Below, one piece after another: positions 1 through 10,592 of a DNA stretch of 42,350 nt (position 1 is the first letter of the stretch; every line of letters starts with the position of its first letter). The notes below the pieces were generated by a model. It made no database searches, was not told the origin of the DNA, and was given only the letters and a program-made list of their open reading frames with translations. The position numbers and the translations under genes were made by a program. The stretch is from Polysphondylium violaceum. Lineage: Eukaryota; Evosea; Eumycetozoa; Dictyosteliales; Dictyosteliaceae. The stretch is from assembly GCA_000277445.1 (NCBI GenBank), contig AJWJ01000170.1, forward strand, positions 1 through 42,350, in the 5' to 3' direction.

Positions 1-49
1 TTTTTTTTTTTATTTATAACTTTTTTTTTTTTCTTTCTTATATATTTAA

Positions 50-2107
50 ATGTCTATTACAAATCAAAATTCATCTTCTTTGAATAATAATAATCAAGAG
101 AGCAGTAGTAATAATAACAATAATAATAACAACAATAGCCACAGTAATAGTATTTTGAATACTAATAATAATAATATTAATGTAAATGACAAAAATATAA
201 ATATAAATAAACAACATCAAGAAAAAAGAATGGATGATGGTAGCAATTCCTCTTCTTCTCTAAAAAGAAGTTTAGAAGAATCAGTATCTAGTGATAAAGG
301 CGATATTAATAATAATAATAATAACAACAATAATGATAATAAAAAACATAAAGAAGACAAACAAGATAAACAAACAACATTACCACCACAACAATCACAG
401 CAACAACCTATTCAATCATTAACAACGAATAGAAATAATAATAGTAGTAGTAATAACAATATCAATAACAATAATAATAATAGTTATAGTGGAGTTAGAA
501 CATTACATAGATTAATGGATTATTGTTTAGAAGAACTTGTTAAAAATATAGATAAAATAGAAACACTTGAACCTTTACCAGATGAATTGTGTCAAAAGAT
601 TATATCACTATTTCAAAGAAGAAAATTATTATCATTTAAAACATTGTCATTATTTAGAAATTGTAAATTAAGTAAACTAGATCTCTATGGGAAAGAGGTA
701 TCAATTAATGACGATTGGTTAGATATAACAAAAGGACTAATGAAGTCCACACTATCCAGTATAAACATATCAAAAAACAATTCACTCTCGGATCAGGGTA
801 TAGCAAACCTATCGCATCTTAGTGGATTGTTGTCGTTGGACATTAGTTATTGTGAAAAGATTACGGGATCTGGATTGGCGATCCTGGTAGACAACAATGT
901 GCCGTTGGTAAAGTTACAATTGGAGGGTTGCAATTCACTAGATCTACACAAAACCCTATTGGCTTTGTCCAAGATAAAGAGTCTAGAGAACCTCAACATT
1001 AGCAACACAAACATAACTGACAGAGATTGTGAAACATTGTCTCTGAACCAATCGCTTACCCTCTTGGACATTAGTAGAAACAACCAAATCACAGAAAAGG
1101 GACTGAAATATATATGTGATATAAAGAGTCTAAAAGACATTGACTTGAGCCGGTGCTTCAAGAGCGCATGTGCACAGGGATTCAGTTATCTCACTCAACT
1201 CGAGTATCTTCAGTCATTATCGGCAGAGGATTGCTGTATTGATGACGAGACAATGACACACATAGGAAAGCTCAAGGACATTAGATCACTTACACTCATA
1301 AACAACCCTTTTACTGACAAAGGTGCAATCAATATCAGTAATCTCACCTCTTTGACTGCCCTCGACCTCTCAATGTGTGCCAATATAACAGACTCTGCTT
1401 TGGTTCATTTTCAAAATTTGACTCAACTTTCAAAATTAAATTTAAATTTTTGTAGTAATCTAACTGATAATGGTGTTGCATCGTTGACTGGTGGTTTAAA
1501 TCAATTAAAAACTCTTGGTATTATAGGTTGTAATAGATTATTAATTAAAGGTAATTATATATTTTTATATGTATATATTATGCATTTATAAATATTAATA
1601 CTTTTATAATAATAATAGTTAAACATAGACCTTTGGTTTTATTAGTTGAAGATAATACAACTCAAATTAAAATTATATCAAAATTAATGGAGAGATATAA
1701 TTTTGATGTTGAAGTTGCATCAAATGGACAAATGGCATTTGATATGTTTAGATCAAATCCAAAATATGAATTAGTTGTTATGGATATTATTATGCCTATT
1801 ATGGATGGTTTAACTGCAACAATGTTGATTAGAGAGTATGAAAGAGATAGAGGTTTAAAAAGAACTCCTGTTATTATTCAAACAGGTAATTATTATTTAT
1901 TATTTATTTTAAATTATATCTTTATACTAATATTTTTATTATTATTATTAGCTGATTCTAGAGAAAGTCATAAATTAATCTGTTTAGAAGCAGGTTGTGA
2001 TGATTTTATGACAAAACCATTAGATAAAAAGATTGCTAATAGAGCTTGGAAATTATTAAAAGAAGAAGAAACTCCAAATCAAAATAATAACAATAACAAT
2101 AATAATA

Positions 2108-2140
<33 letters not shown>

Positions 2141-2250
2141 ATAACAATAATAATGGCAATAATAGCAACAATAATAACAATAATAACAATAATCAAAATA
2201 ATAATAATAATAATAATAACAATAATGATAGTAGTAGGAGCAATGATAAA

Positions 2251-2286
<36 letters not shown>

Positions 2287-2355
2287 CAACAGAATAATAA
2301 TTTAAATAATTCTTTAAGTATAGATATAGGCGTAAATATTATATCTTCGGAATAA
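50..2355 (+). CDS. LRR protein with C-terminal response-regulator receiver domain
   Basis: Three exons, 50-1550, 1619-1885 and 1952-2355, join in frame to 723 residues. Residues 1-150 are low-complexity Asn/Ser. About 160-500 is a run of RNI/AMN1-type leucine-rich repeats. The first intron falls at the domain junction, and after it comes a complete receiver domain (about 504-630): acidic pair in LLVEDN, candidate phospho-acceptor Asp556 in VVMDIIMP, Thr589 in VIIQT, Lys611 in FMTKPLD. A poly-Asn tail follows. By family knowledge the receiver should accept phosphate from a histidine-kinase/RdeA-type relay, and the LRRs would bind a partner protein. No kinase, transmembrane segment or output enzyme is seen. 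The fused intron donor (ATTAAAG/GTAATT) and phase (1) are good. The gene is convergent with the next one, with only 117 bp between them. The role in signalling is inference. Confidence 0.85.
2080..2289 (+). repeat. (AAT/AAC)n Asn-codon repeat
   Basis: Almost uninterrupted AAT/AAC triplets encode the poly-Asn tail of the LRR-receiver protein. This kind of triplet expansion is common in dictyostelid coding sequence. The open frame it creates on the opposite strand (poly-Ile) is an artefact. Confidence 0.9.
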
Positions 2356-2472
2356 ATGTTAAATATATGTGAATATATATAAAATAGATTGTATAAATAA
2401 TATTCTTTTTTACATATTCTTTTTTATTGCCTTATTATTCTTTATATTCGGCACTTAAATTTATTTTCTTTT

Positions 2473-3967
2473 TTAAACATCAAATGGACTTTCTTTCTTT
2501 TGTTTTTTATCACCTTGTTCTGGTGCTTTCATTCCGCCCATTAAATCTTCTAATCTTCTCTTTGGTGTGGGTGTAGTAGCAGTGTTAGTAGAAGTTGAGG
2601 TAGTATTTGAAGATTCAGATTTTAATTCATCATTTAAATTCTTTCTAATGGAAGCTTTACCAACAACACCTAAATGATTGATTGGAGTACCAGGTTTGAC
2701 TGGTGTTTTATCGGCAGAGGTTGCAAAAGTTGGTTGAGTTGGTTGTTCTTGTTGAAATTCTTTTGGTACTTGTTCTTTAGAGGTATCAATGGGAACGACT
2801 TCATCAAGAGTACATTGTAAATCTGCAATTACATTTTTAATATCTTGTATTTCATCAATGATTTTGTTTTCCTCGGTTGGATCTGATGGTTTAGAGTCGA
2901 GTGACTTTTGTTTAGTATTTAAAAGATTGGTAAGAATATCAATGGCTAATCTATAATTGTGTTCTGCTTTTTTTGTATTGTTTTGTAATTGATAAGCCAA
3001 ACCAAGATAATAGTATGTCTCTGATATCTCTCTATAGTTTTTATTCTTGGCTCCCTCTCTAATATTTAATGCTTTTGTGTATTCTTCAATTGCATTATCA
3101 ATATTTTCTATATATAAATATGTTAGTTATGTATCCCTCTACCTGTAAAAGATAATAAAAATAATAATATTGTAAATATATACCAGAATCAATGCAAAGT
3201 CCACCAAGACAAATATGAATTTCAGAGATTTCAGATTCTCTATTTCCTTCTTTTTCATAAATAATACGTGCAGTTTCAAATATTTCCCAAGCAGCTTCGA
3301 TTGGACTAGCGTCCTCTTCAATTTGCTCATTTTCTTGTTTTTTATCTTTGTCTTCTTGATCATCACCTTCACCTTCACCTTCGCCTTCGCCTTCTTCTTC
3401 ACCATCTTGTTGTTCTTTATCTTTAGTTTGATCAGGTGTTTCTTCCTCACTTGCATCATCAGGTACTGGTTGTACAGCACCATCAGTATTTACACTACCA
3501 GACGATTCATTCTTTTCTTTATCTGCAACATTTTTTAATTTAGATCCCAAAATGTCCATAAAATCAGATTCCTCTGTTTTATATGAGAGTACCAATGTAT
3601 TACCATATTTTACATATAAGGGTGCTGCTTTAATTGATAATTGTCCATATACACCTGTTCTATATATCATTTATTATTATTAGTGTGTGAATGTAGGGTA
3701 ATATATCATAAGAGTACTCTACAAATTTTCTAAAGCTTCTGCTAATAATAAACAAGCAGATGAGTAATCTTTATCTTTTGATAGCATATCGGCTACCTTT
3801 TCTTTCGAGTATGCATCCTCTACCAAAGCTTTTTCTTCATCATTTAATTGATCATCATTTTTGGTAGTGGTTGTAGTAGTACTAGTACTAGTAGTAGTAG
3901 TGGTAGTGGATGATGGCTTTAATGGTGAAGTTTCTTCTTCGTAAGGTTCAATAGTTGGTTGTTCCAT
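2473..3967 (-). CDS. nasp: NASP/Sim3-type histone chaperone (SHNi-TPR)
   Basis: Three exons on the minus strand, 3967-3723, 3659-3184 and 3107-2473, join to 451 residues. The layout is that of NASP: an N-terminal TPR helix pair (ALVEDAYSKEKVADML, then ALENL/TGVYGQ), a TPR interrupted by a long acidic Glu/Asp/Gly insert, then TPRs with SPIEAAWEIFETARIIYE, EIHICLGGLCIDSG, ENIDNAIEEYTKALNIRE and YYYLGLAYQLQNN. The C-terminus is basic (PKRRLEDLMGG, KKQKK) and probably carries the nuclear signal. The family binds H3-H4 and supplies histones for chromatin assembly. It is head-to-head with NCAPH2 and tail-to-tail with the LRR-receiver gene. The symbol is by homology. The function is well supported by domain order, but I could not align it. 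Confidence 0.85.
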
Positions 3968-4372
3968 TATGTATATATCTATGTTGTGTGTGTGGGTGTA
4001 ATCAAAAAAAATAATGAAAATCTAACGATGATTTTTCAATATAAATTGCCCGCCTTTTTTGAAAAATTTAAAATTTTTTTTTTTGGAGGGCATTTTTTTT
4101 TTTTCATAGATATATGTAATATCTTTTTTTGGCATTGATCATAGTTGTGTGTTTTATATCAATCAGTATATTGTGATATAGATATATAGCCTTTGGTTTT
4201 CTTTTTATTTTTGTGTGTGGAAAAGGTGGAATTTAAAATAATTGAATTAAAAACAAAAATAGAGATAACAGACAGCCACAAGAGTGTACAATAGGAAAAG
4301 TAAGAGCGAGTGAAACAATAGTAGTAGTAGTAAGAGTTTGTATTAAAAATAGTTGGACAAAGAGGGTATAAA
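3968..4372. promoter_or_regulatory. Divergent promoter of NASP and NCAPH2
   Basis: This 405-bp gap separates the two start codons and must hold both promoters. It is AT-rich with T/A tracts and one GC island, TTGCCCGCC at 4046-4054, one base off an E2F-type site (TTTSSCGC). A second GC patch, GGAGGGC, follows near 4085. Both flanking genes act on chromatin in the cell cycle, so shared cell-cycle control is plausible but inferred. Confidence 0.5.
4046..4054 (+). promoter_or_regulatory. E2F-like site
   Basis: TTGCCCGCC matches seven of eight positions of the E2F/DP consensus TTTSSCGC. It stands out in a roughly 80% AT promoter. Binding is not shown. Confidence 0.3.
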
Positions 4373-7060
4373 ATGGATGAAAAAGAAACAAGATTTGCAC
4401 ACCTATTGCAACCAATTCGAGATTTGGCAGAGAATTGGAGTATTGATATCTCGAAGGAATTGGAGGAATACTTGAATGAACTATCAACTCTAACTTACTC
4501 TATTGAAGGTTATAATCAAACTTTTAATTTTGCCGAAGGTAATATAATAGATGGGATAGTTTGCTGTTTGGTGATACTAACATTGTTAATTGTAGCTGCA
4601 TTGTTGATTCAAGGCTCAACTTCAATTTATAGTAAAAAAGTAGAACATTTATACGCATTGGTTTATGAGACTGTAGCTTTAATTCATACAAAGTAAATAT
4701 ATATATATATATATATATATAGATATATAGATATAGATTTTATATGTTATAATATATATTAACTAATAATAAAGAAATTCAAGAAAGAAACCAACTTCAA
4801 TAGATGTAAATGGAGTTGATAAAGATATTATTGATGATACTGGACCTGATTTCTTACCTTTGGATGATATTATGGAGGAGGGAAATGATATTGATTTACG
4901 AGATGATGAGGAAGAAGAGGATCCAGTTGGTGTTGGTGCAGGTGGAGTATATGATGATCCAGATGTTCAAAGAAATAGTAAGAGAAGAAAAAAGAATCAA
5001 AGAGATCGTGAGAGAAATGCAACAAACAATGCCATTCTTGCACCGGCTATATTGGCCACTCTTAATGAAAGCAACTTTAACGAACAGCAAAAACAAAATG
5101 AACTTGGGGATGATGTCTCTGGCCTACCAAAGGAGGATCAGTTTGTAAAGACAGATTATCGCATGAATACAGGTTTTATGTCGAGTTCGGGTGCATTGTT
5201 ATTGTCAAAGAGTCTACTGTTTGACCAAGATGCCATATTGGGTCGCTCATCATCTTCTCTTCATGGTATTGGTGGTGGGTACTCTGAACATCAAGTGTAT
5301 GGCCAAAACGATGACAATCACATGATTACAGATTCAGTCAATCATCCACCAATGCCCACAGACGAGAGAGATGATTATAATGTGCCAGGAGGTGGATACG
5401 ATGGTCATCCATCATCAGATGACGAAGATAACGGTATTCACGATGACGACGATGATCGTTGTGAACCTCTTCCAGAAGGACCAGATGGTGATCAAGTTCC
5501 ATCAAATAATATTGATAGTAACAATAACAACAATGCCTCTGACCAACTCTTGCCAGATACAGCATCAAATCAATCAAGACAACAATTAAATAAAGAATTA
5601 AAAGAAAAAGAACAAAAGGAAAAGAAGCAACAACAACAACAGCAATTTGTAAATCCATGGATTAGACTTGATCCACACGAAGGTAATAGTAGAATAGAGA
5701 AACCATTTAAAAAGGGTAAAACATTTGTAATTCCATCAAGTTTATCGACAAGTAGTAGTAAAAAAGATAATCAAGACACTTCAACATCGTCACCATATTT
5801 CCTCAGTCAACAATCAATTGTAAACATTCCAAATGAAACTCTTGCATTAAGAGGTAGTTTTTTCAAAGAGTTGGCATATGTATATTCTAAACACCTCAGT
5901 CAAAATAGAAAAGAACTTAGAAATGTAATGTATATTGTTATGTTGTTACACCACAACTATTATACACTACAAATACTAATATTTAATAATATTAGAAAAA
6001 GAATAATGAATATGATGAAAATGGTGATTTGGTACCAAATGTTAATAATATAGATCAAGAATTTGAACAATATGAGCAAGAGAATGGAGGTGATGGTGGC
6101 GATGATGCACATATACCAGATCATGATGACAGTAGTGATGACGATGATTATGGTATTGTTGGCGGACCAAATATACATGAAGTGATGGAGGAAAATGAAT
6201 ATGGTAATGGTAATAGTAATGATCAAGATGCGTTTGAAGATCGTTATGGTGGTGATGGAGGAGTGGCACCAGATTATGAACCTGCTGCCAATGATGATAG
6301 ATTTGATCAAAACTGGGCAACCATAGAGATGAATAAGGGACTCTATGATGAATCCATGTCGTATGTGGACATGGTTCGTATGCGTTTCGACAATTACCTT
6401 AAATCTGCCGAACAGTATCTCAAAGAGACATCTTTGATGCAGAAAATGAACGAATGGAATAAAAAGATTGTACCCATTCTCGAGGAACAGGACGCTAGAC
6501 CAAACTTTGATATTCACAACTATGGCAAGATGGTGTTGGACGGTATCAAACCCTATGCCATCAAGAGACAAAGAAAGAAAAGCAGTCCCGATGAAATCAT
6601 CTCTATCGAAGAGGAGGAAAAGGATATTGACAAAACTACGTTGGTCACCTTTGACCAAATCACTCATGACTCACCCGTATATGAAGTGTGTAGAATGTTT
6701 ACTTCTTGTCTCCAATTGGCAAACAATGGTAATCTTGAAATCATCACTGGAGGTAAAATGGATGATCTCAGTTTTCATTTACTCTCTCTTCAACCCAAAC
6801 ATGAATTAGAAACCCTTGTCACTGCAAATAATAATCCTGATTTTAATTTAGATAATGATAATAACATAGATAAACAAGATAGCAGTACTACTACTTCTAA
6901 ACCAAAGAGACAGCAAGCAAAAAGAGGTGCATCAAAGAGTAAAAAAGGCACTACTAGTGATGGTGAGGAGAGTCAAGATGAATCAGAGGAATATAACAGT
7001 GACGATGAAAAGAAAAAACCTAAAAAACCATCTAAACCTCCTGCAAAGAAAAAGAAATAA
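4373..7060 (+). CDS. ncapH2: Condensin II subunit H2 (kleisin beta, CAP-H2)
   Basis: Four exons, 4373-4538, 4596-4692, 4775-5924 and 5996-7060, give 825 residues. The second acceptor could instead be 4783/4784, nine bases later and in frame. The N-terminus has the CNDH2 signature: RFAHLLQPIRDLAENW, then NFAEAALLIQGS and YSKKVEHLYALVYE. This region contacts the SMC2 neck in the family. A middle block follows (LPLDDI, TGFMSSSGALLLSKS, FVNPWIRLDPHE, LRGSFFKELAYVY), then long acidic low-complexity stretches. The C-terminal winged-helix part includes SYVDMVRMRFDNYL, FDIHNYGKMVLDGI, SPVYEVCRMFTSCLQLANNGN and DLSFHLLSLQ. It closes the SMC2/SMC3-like ring of condensin II and acts on chromosomes in the nucleus. 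The tail is Lys-rich. Intron 1 is 57 nt and stays open in frame, so it can be mistaken for coding. Confidence 0.93.
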
Positions 7061-7312
7061 ACCTGTTTAATATTTATTTACAAAAATAATATCTGTGTGT
7101 GATTAAGTTTATTTATATTTTTTTATTTTTTTTTATTTTATTTTCACCATTACGTTCGTAAATAACTAACTGGGGGTCTTTGTCCAACTCTTTCCAATCA
7201 TTACCCATCATGGACATGGAAACTATTTTATTGAAAACAAAGGTTTAATAAAGCACAAATAATCAACAATAATAGAGAAATTCAATCATTCTTTATATCT
7301 TTATCTTTTGAT

Positions 7313-7403
7313 GACTCATATCCGATCAATTTCTTTGCTTTCCAATTATAATATTCTTTTTACATTGTAAAGCAAAGAAATTGATAGGATATCCTATCGA
7401 GTC
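7313..7403. repeat. Long imperfect hairpin
   Basis: A perfect 17-bp inverted repeat (7325-7341 with 7369-7385) flanks a 27-nt loop. The arms extend outward as GACTC-ATATCC on the left and its complement on the right, with a 6-nt insertion in the right arm. It could be a miRNA-like or siRNA-producing fold, or a small inverted-repeat element. There is no coding content. Confidence 0.6.
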
Positions 7404-7608
7404 CAAAAAAGCGAGATGGTATTAACACCCATGCCTATTATTTTATTTGTATTATCATGCATGAAAAGCAAACAATAATAAATACAATTGTGTATTTGTT
7501 AATAAACACTATCTAATTAAAGTTTTAGCTCCGATAACTATGTCTAGTTTTGTTTCTTTATTTTTTTAACGCATAATTATTTTGGGAGCGAAAATGTAAA
7601 AAGTTTTT

Positions 7609-7643
<35 letters not shown>

Positions 7644-7780
7644 ATTATGATTACTTTTCAAGGATTGGTATATTTGTATTTTTGAGCGCGTCGTCTATCA
7701 TTGAAAAGTAAATTCTTCTATTACTACCTTTTTATGTTTATTGTACTCTTGTTGTGGAAATAGACCATACAGGAAAGAAA

Positions 7781-7879
7781 ATGTTTATTTCTGAAACATC
7801 ATTAGATCAATATCAATATCAACAACAATATCAACAACAATATCAACAACAACATCAACAACGTCACCATCAAATATAA
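7781..7879 (+). CDS. Possible upstream ORF of WDR59, Gln/Tyr-rich, 32 aa
   Basis: ATG at 7781 opens 32 codons ending TAA at 7877-7879, 63 bp before the WDR59 start. The encoded peptide begins MFISETSLDQ and continues as Gln/Tyr repeats. If the WDR59 leader starts upstream of 7781, this is a uORF that could dampen translation. It could also be chance CAA-rich leader sequence. No transcript start can be fixed. Confidence 0.35.
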   Translation: MFISETSLDQYQYQQQYQQQYQQQHQQRHHQI

Positions 7880-7942
7880 ACATTAGTAGTCATCTTAATT
7901 ATCCATCATTCAGCGCTATAACTTAACAAATCAACAATAAAA

Positions 7943-10561
7943 ATGACTACACCACCAAGCACATCTTTCATTACGACCACCACAACTACACCTACACCAA
8001 CATCATTTTTAAATAACAACAATAACAATAACAACAATGTAATAAACACGTTTCAACATAATTACAATGTAAAGTTTTATGATATGATTAATTCTATCAC
8101 TGTAAACAAAGCTGGTAATCTAGTTTGTCTTGGTGGTAAAAAATCATTACAAATCATTGATTTAGAATCTTTAAAAAATGTTAAAAACATTCTTCAACAA
8201 TCTACTTGGGATGTCAATGTAGTTGATTGGAATAATGTATCTCCAAATCTTATCGCTTCATCTGTAAATATATATATATATATATATAAATATAATATAT
8301 CTCGCAAAATAACAACAACTAATAATAATAATAACAATAGTCAAATTCATCAGTATTTGTTTGGGATTTAGAAAATAGCAAATTTCCTTTATTATCACAA
8401 TTTCAATCGCATAGTAGAGCAATCAGTGATTTATCATGGAGTTTATTTGATCAAAACATTTTAGCAACCACGAGTGCAGATTCATTTATCAATATTTGGG
8501 ATCTAAGATCATCTAAAAAAGCAATGAAAATTAAATCTCTCAGTTCACATATACTTAGTGCAGTACAGGTTAAATGGAATAAGTTTAATAGTAATGTATT
8601 GGCATCGGCTCATGAAGGTAATTTAAAAATATGGGATTTAAGAGTATGTATTGTTATTATGAAAGAGAGAGATAGATAAAACATTATTATTAATATTTAA
8701 ATAATCATGTTAATATCAATATAGGCAGATAATAAAGAATTTAGTACAACAGTTCATTCATCAAAGGTGTATGGTATAGATTGGTCACCTCATGTAGAGA
8801 ATGAAATCATGACATGTAGTCAAGATAAATCTATAAAGATATGGAACTATCCTACAGCCAAACCAAAACAAATTATCACTACAGGACATCCTGTGTTGAG
8901 AGCCAAATACTTGCCCATTGGTAATGGTATTGTGACGATATCTGATCGTGGAGAGAACCATATACGTCTATGGGATTTAAAAGACTTACAATCTCCTGTT
9001 GGCACATTAATCGGACACACAGACAATATTAGAGCCTTTGATTTTAGAGTGAAAAACAATTCAGACACTGATCAAGACTTGCAAATTGTATCTTGGTCTA
9101 AAGACCAGTATCTCAGATTATGGAAGTTGGATAACAACCTAAAAGATACATTCAACATAGACTACTCTAATCAACTCCCTCTGCTAAACAACACCACAAG
9201 TCCTGCAACATTTGGTCAAATAGGTACTCCTGAATTCACAGATGAATACAGTGGCGGTAGTAGTAGTATAGGCAGCAATAGTAATGGGGGTGCATTGGTA
9301 TCAAATTTAAATCATTCTTTATTCAATATATCTAAAGATAAAGATTCTTTAATTAATCAACCTATCTTTGTAAATAATAATAGTAATAATAATAGTAATA
9401 ATGTTGATAGTAATAATAGTAATAATAATAATCTTTTACAAACATCACCACAATTATATCATATTGCAACCAATAGTACTATTGCTACGACTGCAGATTT
9501 AGATTTACCCAAAGATTTAGATTTAGAATTGAAAATGATCACAAGTAAGCCAATTAGTAAATACTTGAAAATCGAACAAATCAATTTAAACACGAGAACA
9601 TGTGTCGTAACTTGTTCAGTACCAAATAATTATAACAATAATGAATTGGATGAAGATGAATTAGAAGAGACTAGTGGTAATAACAATAATAATAGTATTA
9701 ATAATAAGAAATTAATCGCTCAATCAATTGATAGTGATAGTGATAGTAGTAGTGGTATTAGAGGTTACACAACAGTTCAAATCAATGTTAGTTTTCCATA
9801 TGCTTATCCAAACAAAGCGGCACCGAACTTTGGATGTAATATCTATGCATGTAATACATCGCTGAAAACCAATATTGCCATTCAAGCCGCTCTACACGAG
9901 ATATCCTTACAACGTGTTCAAAAGAATCTACCTTGTTTTGAGCAATGTCTCAATAAACTATTGACAATGGTAAAAGAAATTGTATTGGAAAGTAATAGTA
10001 GTAATAACGTTGGCAACAACAACAATAACAACAACAACACAAGTCCATCCTCTTTACTAGATTCTAGTTTTCATAATGAAGATAAAAATGACAATGTTTT
10101 TAAATTTGATAATGATAGTAATAGTAATATTAGTAATAGTAATAGTAGTAGTAGTGGACTTGGCAATAGTACAACAATACATAAAAACTATTCATTGGGT
10201 GAACTGAGTAGTAATAATAGTGGTGGTGTAAATAGAGCTAGAGGAACATTTGATAAAACTGATTCAATGCCAATGATTAATCTTAGATCTTCAAATAGTA
10301 GAATAGAAACCTTGTCTGCTATTTCTGCCGCACTCGATTTTGATAGTAATATTGGTAACAACAATAATAACAACAACAACAATAGTAATAATCCTAAATT
10401 CTCAAAATCACCAAACTCTCCAAGAATATTTGAACAATATAAACCTAGTAAACCAATGTTTACAAACAAACCAGGTGAAATAATATTTTTAAATAATTAT
10501 AAAGATCCAAATGAAGAACAAATGCCTTTATCACCTATACTTAATAATTTTGCAAATAATA

Positions 10562-10592
<31 letters not shown>

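Larger units (their letters stand above)
7061..7942. other. Intergenic region upstream of WDR59
   Basis: Non-coding, 882 bp. It holds an imperfect long hairpin (7313-7403), a T-run of about 30 nt (7612-7640), an 11-bp inverted repeat (7651-7661 with 7701-7711) and a Gln-rich small ORF (7781-7879). No tRNA or other known RNA gene was recognised. Confidence 0.7.

Noticed and set aside
2056-2289. Poly-Ile open frame on the minus strand
   Set aside because: It is the complement of the AAT/AAC repeat in the receiver protein tail.
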